Below, piece by piece: positions 7,682 through 16,164 of a DNA stretch of 64,000 nt. The notes under the pieces were generated by a model that was not told the DNA's origin, ran no database searches, and saw nothing but the letters and a program-made list of their open reading frames with translations. Within the stretch, counting starts at the first letter, position 1; each line of letters starts with the position of its first letter. A program made the position numbers and the translations under genes. The DNA is from Flavobacterium rivuli WB 3.3-2 = DSM 21788 (GTDB lineage: Bacteria; Bacteroidota; Bacteroidia; Flavobacteriales; Flavobacteriaceae). The stretch covers positions 310,001-374,000 of the forward strand of contig NZ_KB899969.1 in the NCBI RefSeq assembly GCF_000378485.1, written 5' to 3'.

Positions 7682-8215
7682 TTATTGTTTTTCGAGTATT
7701 GTTTTCAGGTTATAAAGGTTGGTGTCCATATCCCTGCCCAGCATTTTGTCCATAACCAGGTTCATTAAATTCATAGGGTATTTGCTCTTACCATTTACTA
7801 TAGATGTTACTTTAGTGCTGTTGCCCTGTACGTTTTGTGTTAGTGTGCTGCCAAGCATTGTGCTTTTAAACGGGCGGATAAATTGCAGTTGTAAATCAAC
7901 ACGTTCGTTTGGTACAATGTTGGTAATTTCCTGCCTGCCTTCGCCCGCTTTATTATTGCCGTTCCATGTGTTTATAAACCCAACGGTACCATCTGTCCCA
8001 ATAAATTCCTGTTTCAGGTTGGGGTCGGCCTGTACCCATATATTATAATGCACCTGGTTTTTTATGTGTGCTACATAATTAAAAACGTCGGCTACGGGTT
8101 TATTTATAATAATGCTGCGTTCTATATAATATGCTTTTTTTACAAAAAGTGCTATGGCAAGAGGTATGGCAATTATGGTTGCAATTACAATTAGAATGAT
8201 GGTCAGGATGGTCAT
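7682..8215 (-). CDS. SRPBCC family protein with N-terminal membrane anchor
   Basis: The 177 residues start with one strongly hydrophobic segment (about 2-25, TILTIILIVIATIIAIPLAI), followed by a polyketide-cyclase/SRPBCC domain (IINKPVADVFNYVAHIKN near 38-55, then IVPNERVDLQLQFIRPF). Membrane-anchored versions are common in Bacteroidetes near PhnB and AHSA1 genes. It is the first gene of the minus-strand cluster and diverges from the GlxA-like regulator across a 180-nt gap holding a promoter in each direction. Confidence 0.82.
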   Translation of the reverse strand: MTILTIILIVIATIIAIPLAIALFVKKAYYIERSIIINKPVADVFNYVAHIKNQVHYNIWVQADPNLKQEFIGTDGTVGFINTWNGNNKAGEGRQEITNIVPNERVDLQLQFIRPFKSTMLGSTLTQNVQGNSTKVTSIVNGKSKYPMNLMNLVMDKMLGRDMDTNLYNLKTILEKQ

Positions 8216-8287
8216 TGTTTGTGTGGATTATGTGTTTAAAATTTAATAGCCTAAGTTACTAAGGTCCTCAGTACCTTTCTGTAAATA

Positions 8288-8295
8288 CAAATATA
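8288..8295 (-). promoter_or_regulatory. -7 element of the SRPBCC/VOC cluster
   Basis: Minus-strand TATATTTG is a perfect TAnnTTTG box 73 nt before the start at 8215. No convincing -33 element is seen. It faces the divergent box at 8367-8374, so one bound regulator could control both directions. Confidence 0.5.
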
Positions 8296-8366
8296 AATCA
8301 ATACGTTATATTTTAGGTCTTGCTAAAAAGTCATTATGAGGGGGTATTCAGGACAAAAAACATTTC

Positions 8367-8374
8367 TATATTTG
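8367..8374 (+). promoter_or_regulatory. -7 element of the GlxA-like regulator gene
   Basis: TATATTTG lies 23 nt before the ATG at 8397. It is followed by GTTAAGCAAACATTTACC. The -33 position lacks TTTG, as expected for a weak or activator-dependent promoter. Confidence 0.5.
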
Positions 8375-8396
8375 TTAAGCAAACATTTACCATATT

Positions 8397-9362
8397 ATGC
8401 AAATAGGAGTTATTTTAACACAGGGCCACCGCCTGCTTAGCGCTGCTGCACTACTGGATGTTTTTGAGACTGCCAATCGTTTTTATGAAGACGATAACGA
8501 AACTGCGCCTTTTACCATAAGCGTACTTTATCAGCACAATCAGGAAAAGCCTTTGTTTGAAAATTACAACCCTAAAATATTGAACGATGATGTGCAGTAC
8601 GACCTGCTGCTTATACCCTCTTTTAACCATGAAGCTATAGGCGAAGCGTTACAGCAAAACATGTCGTGGATACCGTGGCTGCAAAACCAGTATGCCAATG
8701 GTGCTGCCGTGGCAAGCTTTTGCACAGGGGCATTTTTACTGGCGGCTACCGGCTTGCTAAACAACCGCCCTGCAACTACACACATTAATGCCGAAGGTGC
8801 TTTTGCAAAATTGTTTCCGCTGGTTCAGTTGCAGGCAGATGCTGTTGTAACGGCGCAGGACAGGATTTATACCAGCGGCGGGGCTACCAATACATTTCAC
8901 CTGCTTATGCTGCTGCTCGAAATATACTGTAGTAAACAGGTAGCCGTGCGCGCCGCAAAAGTGTTTAGCATAGACCTTGACCGTAGCCGGCAGACTTACT
9001 TTGGCACCTTTGCACCGGCACAGGATCATGGCGATACTTTAGTAAAACAGGCACAGGAAGAGATTAAAAAGAATTTTAGCCGCGTTAATACTATAGAAGA
9101 GCTGATTACCGATGTGCCCGCCAGCCGCCGTAACCTGGTGCGCCGCTTTAAGCAGGTTACCGGTATTACACCTATAGAATATTTACAGAAAACACGTATA
9201 GAAGCTGCCAAGAAAATGCTGGAACAATCAGGCTGCAGTATCCTGGAGGTTATGCTGGAGAGTGGGTATAACGACCTTAAAACGTTTAGGGCTCTCTTTA
9301 AAAAGATGGTGGGCATGACACCAACTATGTACCGGGAAAAGTTTAGCGGGCAGGTTGTGTAA
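8397..9362 (+). CDS. GlxA family transcriptional regulator (DJ-1/PfpI domain plus AraC HTH)
   Basis: The 321 residues combine an N-terminal DJ-1/PfpI (class I amidotransferase-like) domain (about 1-190) with a C-terminal AraC double helix-turn-helix (about 215-315). The elbow motif ANGAAVASFCTGAFLLAATGLL contains the nucleophile-position Cys, and the C-terminus has the AraC signature (ILEVMLESGYNDLKTFRALFKKMVGMTPTMYREKF). Its ligand is unknown. Divergence from the SRPBCC/VOC cluster makes that cluster its most likely target. Confidence 0.92.
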   Translation: MQIGVILTQGHRLLSAAALLDVFETANRFYEDDNETAPFTISVLYQHNQEKPLFENYNPKILNDDVQYDLLLIPSFNHEAIGEALQQNMSWIPWLQNQYANGAAVASFCTGAFLLAATGLLNNRPATTHINAEGAFAKLFPLVQLQADAVVTAQDRIYTSGGATNTFHLLMLLLEIYCSKQVAVRAAKVFSIDLDRSRQTYFGTFAPAQDHGDTLVKQAQEEIKKNFSRVNTIEELITDVPASRRNLVRRFKQVTGITPIEYLQKTRIEAAKKMLEQSGCSILEVMLESGYNDLKTFRALFKKMVGMTPTMYREKFSGQVV

Positions 9363-9437
9363 GCGGCTTTTTATCCCCCCGATTCTACAAAATAAGGCAG
9401 AAATTTTACATACAAATCGTTTCAAAACTGTTTTATC

Positions 9438-9468
9438 TTTCTTTTAACTAAGAATGTTGGTATATTTG
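9438..9468 (+). promoter_or_regulatory. fabH promoter
   Basis: TTTC (9438-9441), 19-nt spacer, then TATATTTG (9461-9468), one mismatch from TTTG-N19-TAnnTTTG. Predicted initiation near 9474 lies downstream of an in-frame ATG at 9454, which therefore cannot be the start and fixes the fabH start at 9490. Confidence 0.6.
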
Positions 9469-9489
9469 CATTTCCAACAATACCCAATA

Positions 9490-10497
9490 ATGAATACAAC
9501 ACATGCAGTTATTACTGCCATAGGGGGTTATGTGCCCGATACTATTTTAGATAATGCTGCGCTTGAGAAGATGGTAGAAACTACCGACGAATGGATCGTG
9601 GCGCGCACCGGTATAAATGAACGAAGGATTGCCAGCGACCCAAACATGGCAACATCTGACATGACAGCCCTTGCAATTAAAGACCTTATAGAAAAATCAG
9701 GCATAGATCCTACAGAGATTGACTGCCTTGTGCTTGCAACTTCTACACCCGACAGGGTGCTTGCCCCAACTGCTGTAGTAGCCTGCGAAAAAGCCGGGCT
9801 TACTAATGCCTTTGGTTTCGACCTTAATGCGGCATGCAGCGGCTTTTTATATGCCCTTAGTACAGGGGCTGCCTTTGTAGAGTCGGGCAGGTACAAAAAA
9901 GTACTGGTTGCCGGTACCGATAAAATGAGCAGCATTGTAAATTATGAAGACCGTAATACCTGTATCCTTTTTGGCGATGGCAGCGGTGTTGTGCTTTTAG
10001 AAGCGAATACGGAAGGCCTGGGTATTAAAGATAATATTTTCAGGACAGACGGTAAGGGCGTTCAGTTCCTTTCGGTTCCTGCCGGAGGGTCGTCTTTAGG
10101 TTCTACCGAAGATACTGTTCATCATAAACAACATTACGTGCAGCAGGACGGCCGCACTGTATTTAAAAGTGCTATTAAAGGCATGACTTCTGCTTGTAAC
10201 GACGTGTTGCAACGCAACAACCTTACTGCCGATGATATAGACTGGGTAGTGCCACACCAGGCAAACCTGCGTATTATAGATGCTGTAGGCCAAAATCTTG
10301 GCGTGGCAAAAGAAAAGGTAAAAGTAAATATTCAGCGTTATGGCAACACTACTGCTGCTACTTTACCGCTTGTTCTATGGGATTACCAAAATGATTTTAA
10401 AGCCGGCGATAAAGTGTTATTTACTGCCTTTGGTGCAGGATTTACATGGGGAGCCAGCTATGCAATTTGGGGTAATTTAAGAACACAGCAAAACTAA
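9490..10497 (+). CDS. fabH: 3-oxoacyl-ACP synthase III (KAS III)
   Basis: It condenses acetyl-CoA (or branched acyl-CoA) with malonyl-ACP to begin fatty acid synthesis. The protein is 335 residues from MNTTHAVITAIGGYVP. The catalytic triad is visible: Cys116 in DLNAACSGF, His256 in VVPHQANLRI and Asn286 in YGNTTAATL. The start at 9490 was preferred over 9454 because the promoter -7 box lies between them. The thioesterase gene follows after 3 nt. In Flavobacteria the substrate is usually branched-chain acyl-CoA for iso-fatty acids; that part is inference. Confidence 0.95.
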   Translation: MNTTHAVITAIGGYVPDTILDNAALEKMVETTDEWIVARTGINERRIASDPNMATSDMTALAIKDLIEKSGIDPTEIDCLVLATSTPDRVLAPTAVVACEKAGLTNAFGFDLNAACSGFLYALSTGAAFVESGRYKKVLVAGTDKMSSIVNYEDRNTCILFGDGSGVVLLEANTEGLGIKDNIFRTDGKGVQFLSVPAGGSSLGSTEDTVHHKQHYVQQDGRTVFKSAIKGMTSACNDVLQRNNLTADDIDWVVPHQANLRIIDAVGQNLGVAKEKVKVNIQRYGNTTAATLPLVLWDYQNDFKAGDKVLFTAFGAGFTWGASYAIWGNLRTQQN

Positions 10498-10500
10498 AGA

Positions 10501-10887
10501 ATGACATTAGAAGAAAAGATCGCCGCTGCAGAGACACATATATTTAAAGCCGTTTTCCCTAATACTACAAACCATTACGATACCCTTTTTGGTGGGGCAG
10601 CAATGCATTTAATGGATGAGGTGGCCTTTATTACCGCTACCCGTTTTAGCCGCCAGCGCGTAGTTACCGTGAGCAGCGACCGTATAGATTTTAAAAAGCC
10701 TATTCCTGCCGGCACCTTTGCCGAATTTATAGGTAAAGTGGGCCACATAGGTAATACCAGTATGCAGGTTCACGTAGAAATTTATGTAGAAGATATGTAC
10801 TCGCTTAAGCGCGAAAAAGCCATAACCGGTAACTTTACCTTTGTGGCTATAAACGAGAATAAAGAACCTATTGCTATAAGCAAGTAA
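10501..10887 (+). CDS. Acyl-CoA thioesterase (hotdog fold, YciA/BACH type)
   Basis: This 128-residue single hotdog-domain protein has the family core HYDTLFGGAAMHLMDEVAF (residues about 23-41), with the catalytic Asp in LMDEVAF, and DRIDFKKPIPAGTFAEF further on. It hydrolyses acyl-CoA to free acid and CoA. It starts 3 nt after fabH, forming a two-gene acyl metabolism unit. Confidence 0.9.
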   Translation: MTLEEKIAAAETHIFKAVFPNTTNHYDTLFGGAAMHLMDEVAFITATRFSRQRVVTVSSDRIDFKKPIPAGTFAEFIGKVGHIGNTSMQVHVEIYVEDMYSLKREKAITGNFTFVAINENKEPIAISK

Positions 10888-10895
10888 TTAGTTGG

Positions 10896-10951
10896 CAGTT
10901 TTCAGTTGCAGTTTGCATGCTCATAGCACTAAAAACGGCGACTGAAAACTG
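10896..10951. repeat. Inverted repeat CAGTTTTCAGT / ACTGAAAACTG between convergent genes
   Basis: An 11-bp perfect inverted repeat (10896-10906 and 10941-10951) with a 34-nt loop fills the gap between the thioesterase and the convergent TonB receptor. It shares the GCGACTGAAAACT-type word with 6294-6325. It could act as a bidirectional transcription stop, though it lacks a T-tract. Confidence 0.45.
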
Positions 10952-10958
10952 TGCTTAT

Positions 10959-13202
10959 TTAGAGCAAATTATAGCGTACCCCTAAAAATACCCTTCTTCC
11001 CTGTAATGATGCATAGTTATAGCTGGTATCAAACGTATAACCGTTAGGGTTATTTACCGGGTCGTTTACGTTTTTATTAAACGGGTCAAACGGGCGCATT
11101 AAAGCATATTTGGGTACAAAATCAAAAACGTTTTTTACACCGCCATAAAATTCCAGCCCGAAATCCATTTTTTTTGTAAACTGCACGTTAGCAATACAAA
11201 ACCACGGTGAGTATGCCGGGCGATAATCATTAGGCAATACCGGCAGACGCATAGGGCCGTACCAGTTTCCGGTAACATCTACACTATAATTATTGGGCAG
11301 GTTATAGCTTGCTATAAAATTACCCGACCATCTTGGTGCATGCAACTGCTGTGTTTTAGTCTCCATACCTAATGCATCTTTTTCTTTCTGGAAAACATCC
11401 ATATAGGATATGCCCGCCATAACCTTTAACGGAAAGGGAAAAACAAGGTCGGTATTTAACGATACCCCCTGCGATATAGCATGCCCATTAAGGTTGTCGT
11501 AAATAATCTTTGTAGGGTCGGTATCAAAATCGCCCACGATCTTATTGGTAAAGTAAGAATAGAAACCGGTAATGTCAAAATTGATCAATACTGTTTCGGT
11601 AGGGATTTTAAGTACGTAATTAAGGTTACTGTTGTACGACCTTTCGGGGTTTAGTGCTTCGGCAATAATAACATCCCGGGCACCGGTAAGTGCGGCATGG
11701 TCTTCGGTAAAAAGGTTTACCACCCTAAAACCCGTACCAAAACTTGCCCGCACCGTATTATTTTTATTGGGCGCAAACTTATAGGCCACCCGTGGCGAAT
11801 GTATGCCGCCGTGGTTCCTGTCATAATCAAAACGGTAACCGCCAAGCAGCATGTGTTTAGGGGTTATTGTCCACTCATCCTGAATAAAAAAGCCCGGAAG
11901 CGGCGTTTTTTGCGGCATGTTAGTGCCGTTCTCTCTTGCCGTAGCCGGAGTATTATCATCATACTTGGTGTATCGCATGGCGGCACCTAACAAAAAGTTA
12001 TGGCTGCTGCCAAATTGCTTGTCCCAGTACGCCTGTACAAAACCTACCTGCTGTGTAGCCATGTAAGGCGTGTTGCCATAATAAGAATCCTGGTCGTGCC
12101 AGTTGTAAGAGAACTGCGTAAAAATACGCTCTGTAGTGGGCAGCTGGTACAGCCCTATAAGCTCGGCACGTTTGGTATAAATGCTTTCTCCATAAATACT
12201 GTCGCTGCCACGCCACTGTTTTGTCCAGTTCATTTCGCCACCCCAACGGTCTTCATACACGTAACGGCCGGCAAGGCTAAACTGTCGGTTTTCTTTACGG
12301 TCAAAATTCCATTTATTAAAAACAGAGATACGGTTTTGCTGGGTAACATCGGTAAAGTTATCCCTGTTCTTATCTGCCTTTACATTGTAATTAAAATAGT
12401 TAACGCCCAGTAACGACGTTGCTTTTCCCGCCTTAAATTTTATGGCAGCATCTACACTTTGCTCGCCCCAGCTCGTAAAAAAGTAATCGGCACTTATGCG
12501 GGGCGCTTTATAGGGCGCTTTGGTAATAACATTAATAATACCACCCATAGCTTCAGACCCGTATAGCGATGATGCCGGCCCCTTTACCACTTCTATACGT
12601 TCTACGATACTATTCGGTATCCCGCTAAGGCCATATACAGTAGATAATGAGCTTACTATGGGCATGCCATCTATTAATATCATAGTGTAAGGCCCTTCCA
12701 TACCGTTAATGTGTATATCTCCGGTGTTACAAACATTGCAGTTAAGCTGAGGCTGTACGCCATTTATCATTCCCACAGCTTCAAAGAGGCTTGGAGTTGG
12801 GTTTTTCCTGAACAGCTTTGGCGTGATTATCTCTACAGGTATGGGGCTGTCGCTGCGGCTTACCTCTTTCATGGTTCCGGTTATAACTACTTCCTCCAGT
12901 GCCTGCGTGTCTTCCTGCAAAACGATATTCAGGGTTACCGGCGTGGCGTTGCTAACACTTACTTTTTTTCTCACGGTCTTTAAACCCACAGTGCTTACAA
13001 TAACTTCATAGCTACCGTAAGGCACGTCATTTACCGCGTACATGCCATTTTCATCTGCGGCAATAGTTTTGCCAAGCGGACTCACAATTATGTGTGCTGC
13101 CGGGACGGGGCCATTACCATCGGTCACTGTACCGGTTATACTGCCCGTTTGACAATAGGCTGAAAAGCTGAATAACAACACGATCGCGTAAAATAGTTTC
13201 AT
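10959..13202 (-). CDS. TonB-dependent outer-membrane receptor (probable iron/siderophore type)
   Basis: The 747 residues show a signal peptide (MKLFYAIVLLFSFSAYC), a carboxypeptidase-regulatory-like beta-sandwich (about 20-105, GSITGTVTDGNGPVPAAHI), a TonB plug (GSEAMGGIINVITKAPYKAPRI near 215) and a 22-strand barrel ending FLGVRYNLL. NCNVCNTGDIHINGMEG lies in the plug. The substrate is not determinable from sequence alone. The promoter carries a DtxR-like palindrome between -33 and -7, suggesting iron-responsive repression. Bases 10888-10958 and 13203-13330 contain only regulatory or repeat DNA. Confidence 0.9.
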   Translation of the reverse strand: MKLFYAIVLLFSFSAYCQTGSITGTVTDGNGPVPAAHIIVSPLGKTIAADENGMYAVNDVPYGSYEVIVSTVGLKTVRKKVSVSNATPVTLNIVLQEDTQALEEVVITGTMKEVSRSDSPIPVEIITPKLFRKNPTPSLFEAVGMINGVQPQLNCNVCNTGDIHINGMEGPYTMILIDGMPIVSSLSTVYGLSGIPNSIVERIEVVKGPASSLYGSEAMGGIINVITKAPYKAPRISADYFFTSWGEQSVDAAIKFKAGKATSLLGVNYFNYNVKADKNRDNFTDVTQQNRISVFNKWNFDRKENRQFSLAGRYVYEDRWGGEMNWTKQWRGSDSIYGESIYTKRAELIGLYQLPTTERIFTQFSYNWHDQDSYYGNTPYMATQQVGFVQAYWDKQFGSSHNFLLGAAMRYTKYDDNTPATARENGTNMPQKTPLPGFFIQDEWTITPKHMLLGGYRFDYDRNHGGIHSPRVAYKFAPNKNNTVRASFGTGFRVVNLFTEDHAALTGARDVIIAEALNPERSYNSNLNYVLKIPTETVLINFDITGFYSYFTNKIVGDFDTDPTKIIYDNLNGHAISQGVSLNTDLVFPFPLKVMAGISYMDVFQKEKDALGMETKTQQLHAPRWSGNFIASYNLPNNYSVDVTGNWYGPMRLPVLPNDYRPAYSPWFCIANVQFTKKMDFGLEFYGGVKNVFDFVPKYALMRPFDPFNKNVNDPVNNPNGYTFDTSYNYASLQGRRVFLGVRYNLL

Positions 13203-13225
13203 CTCTAAGTTTATAATTAGTTTTA

Positions 13226-13256
13226 CAAAAGTATAAATTTAGATTAGACTAAAAAT
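13226..13256 (-). promoter_or_regulatory. TonB receptor promoter with overlapping DtxR/IdeR-like operator
   Basis: On the minus strand, TACTTTTG (13226-13233) is a perfect -7 box 24 nt before the start codon. Immediately upstream, TTAGTCTAATCTAA (13239-13252) matches 12 of 14 positions of the corresponding half of the known DtxR consensus TTAGGTTAGCCTAACCTAA (reverse complement read). The palindrome fills the space between -33 and -7, where a bound repressor would block polymerase. The binding protein is inferred. Confidence 0.5.
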
Positions 13257-13327
13257 AATTTATGATAAATTTAATTTTAAAATTAGGTTAATGTTGTTTT
13301 GTATTGAGATTGGTTATGTATGGCAAC

Positions 13328-13360
13328 AAAAAAAAGCCCTTACTTTCGTAAGGACTTTTT
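13328..13360 (-). terminator. Intrinsic terminator after the outer-membrane barrel gene
   Basis: On the minus strand the stem AGTCCTTAC / GTAAGGGCT (one mismatch, loop GAAA) is followed by nine T residues. It lies 31 nt past the stop of the 13391-13993 gene. Confidence 0.75.
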
Positions 13361-13390
13361 GTATGCTATAATGCAGAATGAATTTGCGTA

Positions 13391-13993
13391 TTAAAATCTG
13401 TATATTGCCCCGATGTTGATATCGCTTAGGTTTAATCCAAAATTGAACTGGTCAGTGTTCTGAACGCCGTCTGCATCAGGATTGTCTGTCCTGTAGCTTA
13501 ATATCCCAAATTTAGCTTCTAAGGCAAAGTTTTTAGAGATAAAGTAGCTTACACCCGGTGCTAAAGCTATGCGTAGTGCATTGCTGTTGTCTTCTGTAAC
13601 CGCTTCAATTTTAGAGTGTATGTAGTCTACACCAAGTTCTCCAAATACAGAAAAGCTGTTTGCAGGAGTAACATAATACCTTCCAAATACACCTACTGCA
13701 AACTCGGTTGATTTAATATCTGCAGTTTCAGGAGCTTCTTCTTTTCCATGAGTATAACCTAAGGCAACGCCCAAAGCAATATTAGGAGTTACAAAATAAC
13801 CCACTTTAGGCGAGATATTAAAAGAGTTAGTTTTATTGTCTCCGGTAGATTCAGACCCTATTCCTATAGAACCTGTAATAAATAAATCGCCGTTATTAAA
13901 ACCGTTGCTTGCAGGTACACCAAGGGTAGTTGTTTCCTGTGCATGTGTTAATCCGAAAGCCAGTAAGGCCATTGAGCAAATTAGTTTTTTCAT
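13391..13993 (-). CDS. Small outer-membrane beta-barrel protein (OmpA/OmpX-like porin family)
   Basis: The 200 residues begin with a signal peptide (MKKLICSMALLAFGLTHAQ) and continue with alternating strands typical of an 8-10-strand barrel (GSIGIGSESTGDNKTN, KVGYFVTPNIALGVALGY, FAVGVFGRYYVTP, LAPGVSYFISKNFALEAKFG). It ends INIGAIYRF, with the terminal Phe expected for Bam-dependent insertion. Function is unknown. It is transcribed alone, with its own terminator. Confidence 0.85.
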   Translation of the reverse strand: MKKLICSMALLAFGLTHAQETTTLGVPASNGFNNGDLFITGSIGIGSESTGDNKTNSFNISPKVGYFVTPNIALGVALGYTHGKEEAPETADIKSTEFAVGVFGRYYVTPANSFSVFGELGVDYIHSKIEAVTEDNSNALRIALAPGVSYFISKNFALEAKFGILSYRTDNPDADGVQNTDQFNFGLNLSDINIGAIYRF

Positions 13994-14180
13994 TGTGATG
14001 TGGTTTAATTTCTATGCGAAACTACTGCACAGATTTAAAATGTTTTGTTAAGCCTACCCTAAACATATATTAAAGGTTTAGGGCATATTCCTTTGGTACA
14101 GGTATTTTACCATTTAAAACCTATTATACATTAGTATATGTAATATAAATGTTTATTTTTATGCCAAACACCTGTAAACA

Positions 14181-15020
14181 TTGGAGCGTAAAGGAAATTT
14201 TATAACGGTTAAATGTAAAGATCCGGTAGTGGGTAAGCACATCGACTACTACTATTTTCACACGTCTGATGATCCGGAATTTAATAATAAGTTTGCTTTT
14301 TACCCTAATTACAAACATGCTTTAACGGTATATCTCAATTCTGATGTTTCTCTTTCCGATTCCGGAACATCAATACGTCCTTCAACTTCAGATAAATTCA
14401 CAGCGTTATATTCTGTAAATACCCATCAGAGTTTTGATGTAAACCTGTCAGGTACGTTTTATAAAGTTGGGGTGGTGTTTAATCCATTAGGTATCAACCA
14501 CTTTATAAATAAACCATTGAGTGATATTTTTACGCCCTCATTTTCTGAATTTACTTATTTTGGCGAAGCGTTCGAAAATAGTATAAAATCATCCAAGCCA
14601 TCTGGTTACGAAGATAAAGCCGCGACGCTCGATGTCTTTTTCAGGAAACACTATGCAGGGTTTGATGAGCCTGTTGTAAAAAAGGCAGTTCAAGAAATAT
14701 TAAATACCAATGGCAGTGTACGTGTAGAAGACCTTTCTGAAATTACAGGCGTAAACAGAAAGACACTATTAAGGCTTTTTAAAAAGCATTTATGCGCATC
14801 GGTAGAAGAATATAAAAAGCTGGTAATGTTTCGCAATGCACTCAATTATTCGCAGCAGGCAGGCCATTCATTAACAGATGTGGCTTTGTATAGCCTTTAC
14901 TACGACCAGGCACATTACATAAAGCATTTTAAGGCGGTAACCAAACAGTCGCCTAAAGCACTTTTATCTAAGCTTACCCAACTGGGTAACCAGGATGTGT
15001 ACTGGCATTTTGAAGATTAA
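14181..15020 (+). CDS. AraC family transcriptional regulator
   Basis: The 279 residues contain an N-terminal ligand or dimerisation region typical of Bacteroidetes AraC proteins and a C-terminal AraC-type DNA-binding domain (about 185-275; VRVEDLSEITGVNRKTLLRLF, then HSLTDVALYSLYYDQAHYIKHF). The only plausible start is TTG at 14181: an in-frame TAA sits at 14175-14177 and the next in-frame ATG is deep in the HTH. The ATG at 14161 opens a 14-codon frame in another phase. Targets are unknown; the diverging small barrel gene is a candidate. Confidence 0.85.
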   Translation: MERKGNFITVKCKDPVVGKHIDYYYFHTSDDPEFNNKFAFYPNYKHALTVYLNSDVSLSDSGTSIRPSTSDKFTALYSVNTHQSFDVNLSGTFYKVGVVFNPLGINHFINKPLSDIFTPSFSEFTYFGEAFENSIKSSKPSGYEDKAATLDVFFRKHYAGFDEPVVKKAVQEILNTNGSVRVEDLSEITGVNRKTLLRLFKKHLCASVEEYKKLVMFRNALNYSQQAGHSLTDVALYSLYYDQAHYIKHFKAVTKQSPKALLSKLTQLGNQDVYWHFED

Positions 15021-15064
15021 TACCATTTAGAAATAGTATAGTCAGGTGTCTAATAATGTCTAAT

Positions 15065-15316
15065 GTGACGCAAAGGCGCAGAGACGCTAAGCAGGATAAT
15101 GAATAAATTAGTTTACCCCAACGACTATAAGTCGTAAAGCTTTGCGACTTAACCGTCGCTTTTGTTCCAACTTATTAAATAGTACAGCTTTGCGGCTTCG
15201 CGACTTTGCGTGAAAAAATATTTGAACTATATTATATTTTTTATTTGGTATATCAGTCGCTGGAAAACGTTGCTGATTTAGCATACAAACGTTGCTGCTC
15301 TGCGCCTTTGCGTGAC
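15065..15316. repeat. Complex palindromic intergenic repeat (GCAAAGGCGCAGAG family), copy A
   Basis: The ends are inverted: GTGACGCAAAGGCGCAGAG (from 15065) and CTCTGCGCCTTTGCGTGAC (to 15315). Inside are GACTATAAGTCGTAAAGC, TTTGCGACTTAACCGTCGC, a second TTTGCGGCTTCGCGACTTTGCGTGA arm, and CAGTCGCTGG. Copies B (38138-38286) and C (56491-56604) share the outer and inner words. This copy looks like a rearranged composite. The gap 15021-15550 otherwise holds only an 18-codon ORF (15434-15490) and a terminator. Confidence 0.7.
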
Positions 15317-15490
15317 AAATTATTCAGGCTATTAAATGTATGATTGCAGATTAATTGCCAAAATGTCCCAATTTTACAATTTCTTTATTTTAAAAGTATC
15401 GATATTTGCTGCATCAACCAATAAATTAAGACCATGACCAAGCTTTTAATTATCGTAATAGAGAAAATAGTCCACGTATTATTCTCTTAA

Positions 15491-15524
15491 AATAAAAGAG
15501 GCTGTTCGTTACTGAACAGCCTCT
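15491..15524 (-). terminator. Intrinsic terminator after the FAD oxidoreductase gene
   Basis: On the minus strand an 11-bp stem (AGAGGCTGTTC, 6-nt loop, GAACAGCCTCT; 15497-15524) is followed by TTTATTTT. It lies 27 nt downstream of the oxidoreductase stop. Confidence 0.8.
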
Positions 15525-15550
15525 GGTGTATAGGTGTAAATCTACAATTA

Positions 15551-16159
15551 TTATTTAGGCACACTATCGTGAGATTGTGCATGTTTACCCTCATTCCATA
15601 TTGTAAGGATATCACCACCTACGGCTGCACCGCTGCCTGCTGCGATAGCAAGCTGGCTCCTGTGGCCCGCAAGGGTTCCTACTACGTATATGCCCTCTTT
15701 AACAACATGGTCGTCATTAACAAGCTGTATGCGGTTTTTTTCGGGGATGGCTTTTTTGTTAGGGATAACATACTCCATAAGCCCTTCAATATCAAAGCTA
15801 CCGGCAGATCCTATTCCTATAACTACATTTTTTGCCTGATATTCGCCTTTATTTGTAGTAACGGTAAAGTTACCGGCTTCGCCTTCCACTTTCATAAGTT
15901 TTTCGGCAGGCAATTGTTCCACTTCCGGGTAAAGGGCCTGCAGTTGTGCAAGCGAACTTTCCATAAGGTCGGCGCCAAGGGTACCGGCAGGGATTCCGTA
16001 AGCATTATTGTAAACGCCGTTAGCCAGCGATGAAGCTTTTTGGTGGGTAAAAACGCCTACTTTTTTGCCAAGGGCATAAGGTCTTTTAAGGCCGGAACCT
16101 ATAATAAGGGCACATGAAACGCCAGAAACGCCTCCGCCCACAATTAACACATCATACAT
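15551..16159 (-). CDS. Small NAD(P)/FAD-dependent oxidoreductase
   Basis: The 202 residues hold one dinucleotide-binding fold: MYDVLIVGGGVSGVSCALIIGSG at the N-terminus (GGGVSG) and GIYVVGTLAGHRSQLAIAAG near the C-terminus, which in the family contacts FAD. It resembles the FAD domain of thioredoxin reductases but lacks a CxxC motif and is too short for a separate NADPH domain, so it is not a thioredoxin reductase. The substrate is unknown. It lies 5 nt downstream of a small membrane protein gene in a probable operon with MarC. Confidence 0.8.
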   Translation of the reverse strand: MYDVLIVGGGVSGVSCALIIGSGLKRPYALGKKVGVFTHQKASSLANGVYNNAYGIPAGTLGADLMESSLAQLQALYPEVEQLPAEKLMKVEGEAGNFTVTTNKGEYQAKNVVIGIGSAGSFDIEGLMEYVIPNKKAIPEKNRIQLVNDDHVVKEGIYVVGTLAGHRSQLAIAAGSGAAVGGDILTIWNEGKHAQSHDSVPK

Positions 16160-16164
16160 AGTAT

